Shown: positions 1-10,378 of the stretch, piece by piece
How the letters are laid out: every line of letters starts with the position of its first letter
How positions within the stretch are numbered: position 1 is the first letter of the stretch
Source of the DNA: Tetraselmis striata
Taxonomy: Eukaryota; Chlorophyta; Chlorodendrophyceae; Chlorodendrales; Chlorodendraceae
Direction: 5' to 3'
Assembly: GCA_006384855.1 (NCBI GenBank)
Contig: VCJN01001724.1
Location: forward strand, 1 to 64,000
DNA length: 64,000 nt
Translations under genes and position numbers: made by a program
The notes under the pieces: model-generated
The model's database searches: none
The model's input: only the letters and a program-made list of their open reading frames with translations
Told to the model about the DNA's origin: nothing

Positions 1-7
1 GGTTTTG

Positions 8-2199
8 CTAGTCTTGAGCGAACGGAGAGAGCGGTGGATTGACGGAGAAGAGGTAGCGCCAAGTCATGAAGGAGGCACTGGGAAGGCCACCGCTACGGAG
101 TCCTGTTGGACTTGGAAGTGGCGGAGGGGGGCGATGTGTCCAAAGAAGAACCATGCATGCGCCAGGTGAAGGAAGAACGTTGGGGTCGATGTAGTCCAGA
201 ACGACGTCAGAGTTAGTGGCCCAACCGCCTTGATAGCGAATGTGGGACAATGGCACTCCGATGGCATTCGCTGCAGAGGCTGCGCTCTTGCGAAGACTGT
301 GTGAAGTCCAGGAAGTGCCAGCAGGGGGGGCAGCGTTGACTAGACTGATGGCTGCAGACAACCAGTCTGACATTGTAGCCGCAGTCCAAGGTTTTGACTG
401 CTCGGCCGCAGTGACAGCCCAGAAGTTTGATGCAGCCAAGCCAACAGTAACCAGGGGCCGGGACAGATTGGACGTTGTCGATGAAGTGGTGCAAGAGACG
501 TGCCACTCGAGGGTGCTCGCTCGGACACCGGAAGGAGAAGTACGCGCAGGTCGTCGGGTCCCTGTCGGCCAGCGCGGCCCTTCTCGCGGTACACTTGCAA
601 GGTGATGTTGTAGGTGTCGACATGCACATCTCGCACTCGACAGGAGACGCCAGTAAGGCCCCTGGCAAAGAACATGAAGTTGACAACCGAGGCCAAGAGA
701 GCTCGGAAGTCGAGGTGGTACTCTGGGTAAGGAGCAGACACAATTAGCTCGGCCTTGGTGACGAAGCGATAGGCTACATCCGCAGGCAGAGGGACACGAA
801 AAGGGGCAGCGTCCAGCCGGCGCTGACGCAGCATCAGCCCACGCCTTGCTAGGTTAGGTGCAGACTTTCCTTGGCGATTGGGACGAGGTTGTGCAGCTCG
901 AAGAACGTGTTGATTGCAGACAAGTAGGGTTGCAGCGACTTAGCTGCGATGTGCCCTCGCTCCCCGATCCAGGCAACACACCGAACGACAGTAGCGGTAG
1001 TCGCCTCCAGCGGACTGATGTTTTCAGAGTCGAGGCAGAACTCCGCGAACTGAGACAGTCTGCCGGCGTAGCTCTTGAGCGCTGAGGGAGCTGGAGAGCA
1101 GGTCGAGCGTTCGCTGGCCCAGCTCGTCCGAGCCGAACGCGTCCTGCAGCCGGGATCGCAGTGACGCAGCCCACGGAGCGACAGCTGCGGGCTCGTCAAT
1201 TACGTACGTGCGTCGCTTTACCGACAGAGTTCCACCGGTACGACTACTGTTCGCAAAGTACTCGGCAGCAGCGGTTAGGTTCCCGGCGGTTGGCCGGTAG
1301 CTGCTGGACGGGTTTGCAGTAGCTTCAGTACGGGTTTGCGGGGCTAGGTTCAGGTAAGAGGGCCGCCCCGCGCGCCCTTCGCGCTCGTAGCGCCTGTCCC
1401 GTGCATAACGTACACGCGCGAAACTTGGTCGTTGCGAACCAGTTGAGACACGTACTGTAACAACCGACGAACGCAGAGATGGGGTGATAAGAAAAGCGGT
1501 TGGTTGAGCCGCCATGTGCAGGTGTGCGGATGGTTGAGCCGCACTCGGCTGTAGCTGTAAGAAGCGCGGCACCGAGGAAGGTCTAAATGAAGTCTGTAAG
1601 GTGGGGGGGTCAGGTCCTGACACAAGGCGCTCATCTCGCCGTTGCGCTGCAAGGGTGCGTCTTGCGGCGGTGAAGTCCTGGTTAGCAGCAGGGACGTAAG
1701 GTAGCAGCTCGTCGAGAGCCACGAAAAGTGCGGCCATGTGGGCCCCGAAACACGACATCCACAAGTACTCCTCCTCGGCCGGCAGACGCCGGTCGTCCTG
1801 CTTGAGGTACTCGTTCGTTAGATCGGTGCTCAGGGGGAAGAGTCCATGCACTCGGCTGACCGGTCGAACGGCCTCGTAACCAGACTCTGCTCTCTGCAGT
1901 AGCTCTGGCACCGCGAGGTAGTCATCCTCGGCACTCGCGGATTTTGCTCCGACACGGCCGCTCTGGGCTAGCTCTAGCAAATCGGGGCGCTCTGCGGCTC
2001 CCCCGCTGCCTGTCGGCTGTCCCGCGAAGCGCTGCCCGGAGCCGGAGCCATGTGCCCCTTCCCCATCAACAACGCGATCACGAGCCGTCAATTGCGCCAC
2101 AGCTGTAGCCAACTCTCGCAGTAATGAAGACTGGGCCCTCATATCTGCGTTCAGCGACTCCAACGTCGGCTCGGCGACGGGTTCTTCTCCATCTGGCAT
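8..2199 (-). pseudogene. Tyrosine recombinase with long N-terminal region (YR1), frame-broken
   Basis: The start at 2199 (MPDGEEPVAEPTLE) is chosen because the YR4 copy begins at the equivalent ATG. The N-terminal ~370 residues (2199-1090) are acidic then Ser/Pro/Arg-rich, a Gag-like or DNA-binding region of unknown function. Residues coded by about 1090-850 form a SAM-like core-binding domain (SLQPYLSAINTFFELH). The catalytic domain follows and contains RDVHVDTYNIT and EKGRAG around 650-560, then the C-terminal tyrosine-recombinase signature: H-S-L-R near 301-290, GGW near 229, and a Tyr in VVLDYID near 196. H-x-x-R plus Tyr is the integrase-family catalytic set. The frame changes at least twice (near 1090-1030 and 440-340), so the copy is broken or the sequence has indel errors. 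Confidence 0.7.
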
Positions 2200-2311
2200 G
2201 GTAACGCACGGACGTACGGACGAGAACATCACACTCGGGTGGTGAGCCGGGTGTGGTCTTGAACAACCTGGGGTGACCTTGCTCGCAACTGGTTACGAGA
2301 CAGTTTTTACA

Positions 2312-2502
2312 TCGCTGCGTGGAACGCAGCGAAAACTGGAAGATGGCAGGCTCAGCTGTTCTGGCTGCTTTTATGTCTACTCGTGCTGCACCTGAAAAGG
2401 GCGCAACAACAGATGCCTAGTTCCCGTACCACTGAGCTGCACTTGTAGCTAAAAAGCGGTTAGGTCAAGGAGGGAAACCCCATAAACTAGTTTAGATCAA
2501 TA
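2312..2502 (-). repeat. Terminal direct repeat of YR1
   Basis: It begins near TGGAACGCAGCGAAAACTGG and runs to CTAGTTTAGATC. It is clearly homologous to 7293-7485 and 10204-10378 (YR2) and, in reverse complement, to 19144-19345 (YR4). Shared blocks are AGATGGCAGGCTCA, CCCGTACCxCT and GGAAACCCC. It lies ~110 bp upstream of the recombinase ATG. Confidence 0.75.
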
Positions 2503-2514
2503 CAGGCATTCTGC

Positions 2515-2662
2515 AGTGGACGTTTTCTTTTGCCTTTTCGGGTGGTTTCATGATCGCCTTTTACAGCTAGCTCATCATGTCGTATAATAATTTCTAGTTA
2601 CATGAGCTAGCTGCAAAAGGCGATCAGGAAACCACCCGAAAAGGCAACAGGAAACGTCCACT
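2515..2662. mobile_element. MITE-like perfect-stem hairpin element
   Basis: Two ~60-bp arms (2515-2575 and 2603-2662) are inverted copies, starting AGTGGACGTTTTC and ending GGAAACGTCCACT, around a ~27-bp AT-rich loop. Few mismatches separate the arms. No coding capacity. It abuts the outer end of the YR1 repeat. A related piece lies at 20826-20870. Confidence 0.75.
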
Positions 2663-2679
2663 ACTGCAATTTCGCGGTG

Positions 2680-5600
2680 GAAGCAGCACCAAAAGAGGGT
2701 GCGGAATGAGCACGGGCAAACGCATCAGACTTGGCCGTCTGCACTCCGGCAGAGAGAATGCCGCCCAAGGTACCATGCACGCAAGCAGAGGCTCGCTGCA
2801 ACAACCCCCGCCGCGTGCGCGACAGGTGACGGCACAACTCAGCGGGCGGGCTGACAACAAAGTTCCGAAGAGCCTGGACGGACTGACCCCGAAGGAAGCA
2901 TGAAGTCGGGGCGGAAGGACCGCCATGGAAGTTGCGCACAGCAAGTAACACCGCGAAGATGTAGACCACCGTTAAACCGGATTTTCCGAGGCGGCCGCAG
3001 TCCTCAACCACAAAAGGGTAGTACCGGTGAACATCATGCACCGGGGCGGAAGACGCCCGGTACGCCGCTAGCTTGTTGCGCTCCGCCTCGGTCGCCGCGA
3101 TCCCCGGGCTGCACCAGGAGGGGTCGTTGCCCCAAGTGAGGGGTCGTGGAGGACACGCACGCAAAATCGATCATGTAATCGCACGCCCCCCCCTTCACCC
3201 CTCCAGCGTCAAATCTGACGGCCGCGAGCGGTCCGCTGGGCGCAGTCCACTCGTTTCAAGGGTCACGTCGCCGACTCCCAAGCGGTCCCCGTCGAGCACC
3301 GCCCCCGCTTCGATCGCCACGGAAGCACACCGATTTTTCAAAGCGGTATGAATGCGGTGTTTGTAGCTCGCAAGGGGGCAGATGGGCAGATGACCCACGA
3401 CGAAATCCGTGGCATTCCGGTTCGAGCCATCCGTAGAGCGAAGCCATAAGGCATCAATCCCACACGTGGGGCCATGACATGTGACATGCGCAGAACCCCC
3501 GCGCGGGCGATGGCCCAGCCGAATATGCGGCAGCCGAATAAGCAACATGGGGAATCTTGCGGGCTGACCCATGATCCGATTGGAAAAGCGATAGGGTGCC
3601 CGGCCCGCACGCGTTGTACAAGCGCAGGGTATCAAGGCGCGAGGCCGCGGCACCCATACGCTGGAAGCCAAGAGCGAGGGCCACGAAATCACGCAAGCGA
3701 ATTGCACGGCTGAGGTGGCGTTGGACAACCATGGTCGTCGTCAGTGGGTTGATCATCGGAGGCAGCACCCGTACCCGTACCCGAGGGCGGAGCTGTAGTA
3801 CCGCCTGGATGGAGTTCTAGTAGGGAAGGAGATGCCACTGACGGAGGGGGTACCACTAATTCGCGGGGCGACGGTATCTTGAGAGCTACATAAGCGCATG
3901 TAGTAACGGTATTGGCAGCACTCGCATCACCGATAGGAGGCGATTGCTGGGCAGCAACGGCATCCTCACCAGTGCCAACTCCATGGGGAGTGGCCGTAAA
4001 AGGAGATGTGATGACGCGCAGTCCTCCGCTAGTCCTCGTACCCGTACGGGCAGTAGTACCAGCTAACATATCCGGTGCAGCGGTGGTCGTAGCATTACCG
4101 ACAGTAAGTAACTCGAAGATCTCGTGGGCGTGCCCGTACGCGGCGCGTGCGCGTTGCACATTTGCTTGCGGTAACGTGGTAAGGGCCCGTACATTCTCGT
4201 ATACGCGGCCCCATGGCAAAGCGTTCGTAGGCACGGACGACACCTCGGCGCGAAACGCCTCGTACAAGGGGCCGAGGGCGGACCCGTACTCCCGTACGAA
4301 CTTGGGCAGGACAACCCATTGCGAGGAACAAAACGCCGCGGGGGCCTCATACTGCAGCAAGGCCATATTCAAACCGCCAAAATACGCAGGCATACTCATT
4401 TGGACTATCGCAGCCTCCATGCGCGGTGTAGACCGGTCGCAAGCGTCCAAACCAAGCAACGAAAACGCAGCTGATATGTTGGCGGCGTCCACGGCCTCCA
4501 AGAAAGGGTCCAGCTCCGACGGCGGCATCACGCGGGTGAGGAAGCCGGTCTGCCGCACCGCGCATACGACCGGCAGCCGCAATGGCCCCATGGTGGCAGC
4601 CGTATCCCGACGTGCCAAATAAAGGAGGCGATGCGCTCCAACAGTGCGGCGTGGGCCACCCGGCGCCACCCCAACGCACCGGCCATCCACATGGGGTAAT
4701 GGCTAATAGGAGCACCCAGGTACACAACGCCATCTTGGACAGGTTCGTCGCCCGGGGTATGAAACCCTCCCGGGGCAAACTTCACCCGCACTGCCGCAAC
4801 TCGGCCTCGCTGTCACCGGGGTGACAAACGTACCGCGTCTTACTGACATGTAACACCAGTCGTCCGACTTTGAAAATCTCCATACAATACTCGTCAAAAA
4901 CACGCAGAACGTGAGCCGCGAGAGTAGCCGCGCCGCAATCATCCGCGAAACTCTGGCAGAAAATATCAGCGGCGGTATGAGCCACAACCGTTTGCACCGG
5001 GCCCGCGATAGCGAGGCAGAAATATGGCGGGGCCAATACATCATCTGGCGCACACCCGGTGGCGCGCAAACTGCCGGCCGGGATCATCCGGCGCGTATTA
5101 GTACAGGTCGCTAGGACGATCGTACAACACCTTGGAAAAGGGATCAGACCATGTAGACGCGGGTGCTGAAGCAAGCCGTAAAGTATCGCACCCCGGGATA
5201 CCTCATTGACGGCATTCCGAATATCCAGGAGAAGTAGCCCTTTCCCGCCAGTACCACGCCCGCAGAAAAGTTGCAGCGCCACCCGCATGCTCATATACGC
5301 CGTCTCACAGCCAGCTCCCGACTGAAAGCTGCGTTGTACCGGGTCCATGGCCTCCCGCGCATCCACACGAGAGCGTGGGCGGAGGCCAGGCGCACCAGCA
5401 CGGAGCCGACGCCAAGCGGGCGTACCCGCAGCGGCTCGCCGGTCTTCGCCCGCTCCTCGCGCGCGGCGGGGTCGTCCTTGTGGAGCACAAAGACGGTGCC
5501 ACTCGCCAAAAATACCCCACCGCGCGAGTGGCACCTACCGCGCCCCGCCCCGCTGCGGAGGTCATCGCGGTTCATCCACAGGCGCCATGAAGGTATGTCT

Positions 5601-6700
5601 AGGTCCCTGATGTGCTCCCAACGCCACCAGTCCACATGTCCAGCGGAAAGGCGGGGAGCACGGCGCAAATAAACCCGCATCTGGTTCCCCCCCCCCCCCC
5701 CCCCCCTCCCACCGCCGAACCTCATCCGCATTGCCACCCCACGACGGCGGCGCCCGCCGAAGGTCCGGCGGCTCCTCGGGAGGGGAGTACTCCGGGTCGG
5801 TGGGAGCAGGAGGCGGATCGAGGGCTTCAAGGACAGGGAGCGCCGCAGCGGCGTCGGACACCATTCCGAGGTCGGCGGTGTCCGGCGCCTGGCGAGCGCG
5901 GCGCAGCTCCTGCACGGCGGTGAGTTTCCCCGCCCGGCGGTGAGCATCTACCACCGCCGGCGGCACCCCATCCGCCGCAGCATCGGCGCCCCCCTCCGCA
6001 GCCTCTGCAAAAGCCGTCCGCGCCCTCGCAGACCGCCGGCGCTTCCGCCGGAGGGCACTCCGAGACGTGCCCGCCGGCAGCTCCCCCGCCTCCATATGGC
6101 AATCGTGTAACTCGCTGTCATCCCGCGACTCGCGCCACAATTGCTGCACCCCGAACACCGAGAAGCCGGCGCGCACTGTATCCCTCGCCTCCCACAGCCG
6201 CACCCGCCGCTCCGCCAATTTCCGCGCAGTTGCAGGGCTATTGGACGGGTAGGGTCGCAGTAGTAGCTCCGCAAATACGCAGACATCGCCTTCGGCCCCG
6301 TACGACCGGTCGTCGGTAGGAGGGAAGCGGTCAGCATAGGCTAGCGTACGGTCTAGTAGGGCGAAGAGGACAGTCCGAGCCGCGGGACAGACGCCGACAG
6401 CCGTACCCCGCAGCGGGGTACGGGGCATCTTGCGGTAGACGTCGTGGGTAGCGCACCACCGAGCGGTGGCCGCGAGGGCGGCATCGTGGGCGGCTGAGGC
6501 AGCAGCCGGCGCGTGCTATCGCTACAGCGCCCGCACGCCAGTTGCCGACGCCGGGAGAGCCACACCGGGGGGCGGAGCCGTGGGAGGAGGCGGGCTGCAA
6601 AACTCGCAGGTGGCGGCACGGGCCGCCGCTCATGGTGGCGCCGCATGGTGGCCCGAGCGCGGGCAGCCGGCTCGTGGGGCGCACCGCATATATACAGAGG
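2680..6700 (-). mobile_element. Non-LTR retrotransposon LINE-A
   Basis: A single minus-strand retroelement spans an upstream coding stretch (6428-5562), a reverse transcriptase (about 5700-4700), an RT thumb/connection-like region (4690-4000) and a C-terminal endonuclease-like region (3730-3000). The 5' limit is uncertain. Above 6430 the sequence stays GC-rich up to a G tract at 7035-7053. The 3' region (about 3700-3050) has a second copy on the plus strand at 59590-60240, which confirms that this end is repetitive. No LTRs are present. Confidence 0.7.
3050..6428 (-). pseudogene. LINE-A reverse transcriptase / endonuclease ORF, frame-broken
   Basis: The RT is recognised by RPLGVGSVLVRLASAHA (about 5440-5380), by motif A LLLLDIRNAVNEVSR (about 5240-5200) and by the catalytic FADD box at about 4938-4950, with both Asp present. 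Downstream MPAYFGGLNMALLQYEAPAA (about 4400-4340) matches the PxRxGGLGL region of plant and algal LINE polyproteins. The C-terminal part (about 3600-3100) carries HRIHTALKNRCASVAIEAG, then RPADRSRPSDLTLEGWGGRA and an IDFACV segment. This arrangement recalls restriction-like endonuclease domains of algal and plant non-LTR elements; that assignment is tentative. At least three frame changes occur, and an 18-base C run (5690-5707) sits inside the coding region. Confidence 0.65.
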
Positions 6701-7292
6701 GGTCGAAAGTCGCAGCGTAGGCGAGGTGCATGGCAGGTACCGCCGGGTCGTCGGACTACATCCCGTGGTTCACGTGCGTGCACCAGGGGGCGGGCCGCTG
6801 GTAGGTGCGTCCGCGGCTGCTATCGCTACACCGGAACTACAAGTCAACGCCCCCGCCGGACGTCGACGACTGCACCCGCGCCATCGCAGCGCCGCGCGCC
6901 CACCACCACCGCCGCCCCCACCGAGACCGCGACCCCCACGGGAGACACCCTAGCAGAGGGGCCAGGAGGGGCCGGAGGACGCGCCACGGTGCTGAACCCC
7001 CACCGGCCACGCCACAGCCAGAAGCCGGGGGTTGGGGGGGGGGGGGGGGGGGTATGTATGAGCATGGAGAAGTAATGTACACATAATGCACTACTCGTAC
7101 CGGATGAGAAAAAGGACCCACACGTTGGAATTAGAAATCGGGTTTTCTCCTGGATCATTTTGGGAGATTCAAAGTTGAGTGTGATTTTGCCACAAAAGGT
7201 CGTGCGTATTTTTTCCACGGTCAAGAGCCGAAATTGGCAAAGGTTCAATGAAGGCGTGGGGAAGGGCGGACGGAGTTTCGAGGGGGGGGGGC
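6701..7292. other. GC-rich spacer with G tract, no gene seen
   Basis: This lies between the LINE-A upstream region and YR2. It holds low-complexity Arg/Pro-coding sequence and an ~18-base G run at 7035-7053. From 7070 the composition turns AT-richer. No protein family is recognisable on either strand. Confidence 0.4.
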
Positions 7293-7485
7293 ATTGTGTG
7301 GAACACAACGAAACTGGAAGATGGCAGGCTCAGTCGTTACAGTGGTTGTTACGGTTGCTTATGTATGCGTGTTTTGCACACGAATGGGGCACAACGACGG
7401 GTGAACTAGTAACCCGTGCCGCTCTAGCATCACATGCATCTAGAAAGCGCTTAGGAAAAGAGGAAACCCCGTATACTAGCTTAGA
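7293..7485 (-). repeat. YR2 terminal direct repeat, 3' side of gene
   Basis: It starts near TGTGTGGAACACAACGAAAC and ends near TACTAGCTTAGAAC. It matches 10204-10378 in the same orientation with many scattered substitutions, which suggests an old insertion. The recombinase C-terminus ends just to its right. Confidence 0.75.
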
Positions 7486-7499
7486 ACATTTCGTCAAAG

Positions 7500-10094
7500 T
7501 CGAGTCTCGTTTTGCTAGGGAAGAGCGAGCGAGGGGTAATGCGGAGGTCACGTAGGATGCACCGGAAGGGACACTGCCGCGGAGTCTTATTGCTGAACTT
7601 GGAAGTGGCGAAGGGGCGCGATGTGGCCGAAGAAGAACCACACGCAAGGAAAAGGGGGAACGTTAGAGTCGATGTAGTCCAAGACGACGTCGGAGTTGCG
7701 CGCCCACCCGCCCATGTGGCGGATGTGTGCCAGCGGGACTCGCTCGTCCGATGGCGTTGGCGGTAGAGGCCGCACCCTTGCAGAGAATGTGCGAGATCCA
7801 AAAGGTGCCGGCAAGCGGGGGCGGCACCGATGAGACGAACGGCCGTAGAAAGCCATTCCGACATGGCAGTGACAGTCAACAAGGCGGAGTGATGGGCAGG
7901 GGTGACAGCCCAAAAGTTCGTCTCGGCCATGGAAACAAGGAATAGGGGGGCGAATTGGACGGTGTCCACGACGTGTCGAAGAATGTTGGCAACGCGGGGG
8001 TTCTCCGTGACAAGTCACCGTTACCGCGCCCTTTTCGTGGTACACTTTGCATGGTGATGTTCTACGAGTCGACGTACACGTCACTACGGACTCGGCACGA
8101 CACGCTAGCAAGCCCCGCGGGCGAAGAACACGAAGTTGATGACTGAGGTCATCAGGGCGCGGAAGTCGTACCGGTAATTGGGGCGAGAGACAGCAACGAT
8201 TAGCTCGGCGCGTTCAACAAACGAGCAAGCAACATCATCAAGTAACGCAACCCGCATGCGGACTCACAGCCTCCACGCTGCGTTGCCGGAGCATTTCGCC
8301 GCGACACGCAGTGGGGAGGTGTAGACTATCCTTAGCGATGGGGTCGATGTTGTGCAGTTCGAGGAATGTGCTGATGGCCGACAGATAAGGTTGCAACGAC
8401 TTCGCGCCGATGTGACCCCGCTCACGTAGCAAGCGACGTACCAACCATCAGTGGCGGTAGTTGCCTCCGAAGGGCTGACATAACGTGGCGAACAGTGCTA
8501 GCCTCCCGGTGTAGCATGTAAGCGGTGAAGCGGTGAGAGCGCGAGAGGATGAGGTCGAGGGCGCGTCGCTCCAGCTCGTCCAACCCAAAAACCTCATGTA
8601 GGCGGGTCCGAAGTGGAGCTGCCCGGGGCGCGAAGGTTTTGGGCTCGTCAATCACGTAGGTGCGACATTTGACAGCAGCGGTTACAAGGGGGAGGGTCAT
8701 CGAGGTAAAGTAATTGGCTGCGCCCGCTAGGTTGCCAGCAGTCGCGATGTAATTGTTGGACGGAGTAGCCACGGTAAGAATTTTCGGGGCAAGGTTGAGG
8801 TTAGAGGGCCGCCAGCGCGCCCGTCGAGCTCGTAGCGCGCGCGCCTCGCGCGCAACGTACACGTAGGCCGCAACTTACACGCACAATGAAGGTCGTTGCG
8901 AACCAATTGCAACACGTAGAGTAACAACGAAGGACGCAGGGAAAATGGCACGGGAGACGGGTCGTCGAACCATCGTGTGCATGTGTGCGGATGGTTGAGC
9001 TGCACGCAACTGTAGCTGTATGGATTGCCGCAGCCACCGAGGAGGGTCTAAAAGAAATATGTAGGGTAGGGGGGTCCGGGCCCGCCCGGACACGGGGCGC
9101 TCGTCTCGCCGTTGGGCCGCCAGTGGATTTGCCGTGCGGCGGTGACCGAAAGGTGGCCTCGCAAAGCGCCGGCAGCTCCGACGAAAGGCGCCCCACGCCA
9201 TCATGCATGCTCACCTTCGCGTCCGCGTCCCCGGCCACCGTTGCGCCCACGCCCACGTCCTCGCCCGCGCCATGCGAGTGTCGCTTGCACGCATGCGGTA
9301 GCCGTAGCCTTGGCATTGTTGGTAACCGTCGTCTAGAAAACTATGCGCTCGTAGTCACGCATCAGATCACCAAAGCCGGCCGAGCCCGAGTGCCCCGCAG
9401 CGGGCGGTTGGAAATGCTGAGCCCGAAGGACTACGTCCAATACGCCATGGTCACCGTGCACATGCTTGATCTCGCTCAGCCACCGGAAGAAGTCCAGACG
9501 ATAATGAAACGTCTTATCGATGGCATCGGCGTGGTTGCGAACACGCGCGAGGTAGGGGGTGAAGTCGTGGTTGGAAGCTAGAACGTAGGGTAGCAACTCG
9601 TCGAGAGCCATGAATGAGCAGCGGTGTGAGCCCCAAAGCACGTCATCCAAATGTACTACTCCCGGGCCGGCAGACGCCGGCCATCCTACTGGAGGTATTC
9701 GTTCGTCAAATCGGCCCAGAGTGGAACAGACCGGGAACCCGGCTAACCGGTCGATGGTCCTCGTAGCCGTGCTTTGCTGTCTGCAGTAGCTATGGCATCG
9801 CGAGTAGGTAGCCGTCCTCGTCACTCGTGGATTTTGAACCGGCACGGCCGCAGGCTCTGGGCTAGCTCTAGCGAGTCAGGGCGCATTGGGGCTCCATCGC
9901 CGCCTGCCGCTTGTCCCGCGTCGCGCTCCCTAGATGCCATATGCCCCAACTCCATCATCACCGCGTCCAGGAGCCGTCAATTGAGTCAGCGATGAAGTGG
10001 GCTCTAGCAACAACACATAAAAAATGGGCATGCATGCCCGCTTGAAGCGACTCAAGTGTCGGCCCGGCAACCGGTTTTCTCCATCTGACAGCAT
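7500..10094 (-). pseudogene. Tyrosine recombinase gene of YR2, decayed
   Basis: The putative start is the ATG at 10094 (MLSDGENRLPGRHLSR), equivalent to the YR1 and YR4 starts. The N-terminal region is scattered over several frames (9845-8430). The SAM-like segment ERGHIGAKSLQPYLSAISTF lies near 8420-8350. The catalytic end contains VPLAHIRHMGGWARNSDVVL (about 7745-7686), the GGW-to-Tyr part of the YR signature; the H-x-x-R region just upstream is in another frame. Multiple frameshifts mean it cannot encode active enzyme as read. Confidence 0.7.
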
Positions 10095-10203
10095 GGTAAA
10101 CGCGTGGACGTACATACGAGAATACCGCACTTGGGTGGTGAGCCGAGTGCGGTCTTTAAACAACATGTGACCTTGCCCGCAACATGTTACGAGACAGTTA
10201 ATC

Positions 10204-10378
10204 GATGTGTGTAACACAGCGAAACTGGAAGATGGGCGATGGCATGCTCAACTGCTACGGTTGCTATTATGCATGCTCGTGATGCACACGAAGCAGGCGG
10301 GGCACAGTGAAGGGTGAACTAATAGCCCGTACCGCTCCAGCAGCACATGCAGATTTAAAGCGGGGAAACCCTACTACC
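10204..10378 (-). repeat. YR2 terminal direct repeat, 5' side of gene
   Basis: It contains TAACACAGCGAAACTGGAAG, then GCCCGTACCGCTCCAGCAGC and GGGGAAACCC, in the same order and orientation as 7293-7485 and as the YR1 repeat. It lies about 110 bp upstream of the recombinase start. Confidence 0.75.

Larger units (their letters stand above)
1..2510 (-). mobile_element. Tyrosine-recombinase element YR1 (left end off the window)
   Basis: The element is read on the minus strand. It consists of a ~190-bp terminal repeat (2312-2502), a ~110-bp leader, and one gene running to the left window edge. The repeat matches the repeats that bracket YR2, and the gene matches YR2 along its length, so both belong to one family. 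No reverse transcriptase, RNase H or methyltransferase is visible in the 2.2 kb of coding sequence. The left terminal repeat would lie before base 1. Family assignment (DIRS-like derivative or Crypton-like) is inference. Confidence 0.75.
7293..10378 (-). mobile_element. Tyrosine-recombinase element YR2, complete between direct repeats
   Basis: This ~3.1-kb element is bracketed by homologous repeats in the same orientation (7293-7485 and 10204-10378) and carries one decayed minus-strand recombinase gene. It aligns with YR1 from the repeat through the leader and gene. There is no room for, and no trace of, a reverse transcriptase. LTR-like direct repeats on a YR-only element fit neither the usual Crypton layout (no long repeats) nor a full DIRS/PAT element (RT present). 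Confidence 0.75.

Noticed and set aside
3912-4622. 236-codon plus-strand frame
   Set aside because: Antisense to the LINE-A polyprotein; no domain.
7293-10378. Reading YR2 as an LTR retrotransposon
   Set aside because: Repeats are LTR-like, but there is no Gag-Pol, protease, RT or integrase of the DDE type; the only enzyme is a tyrosine recombinase.
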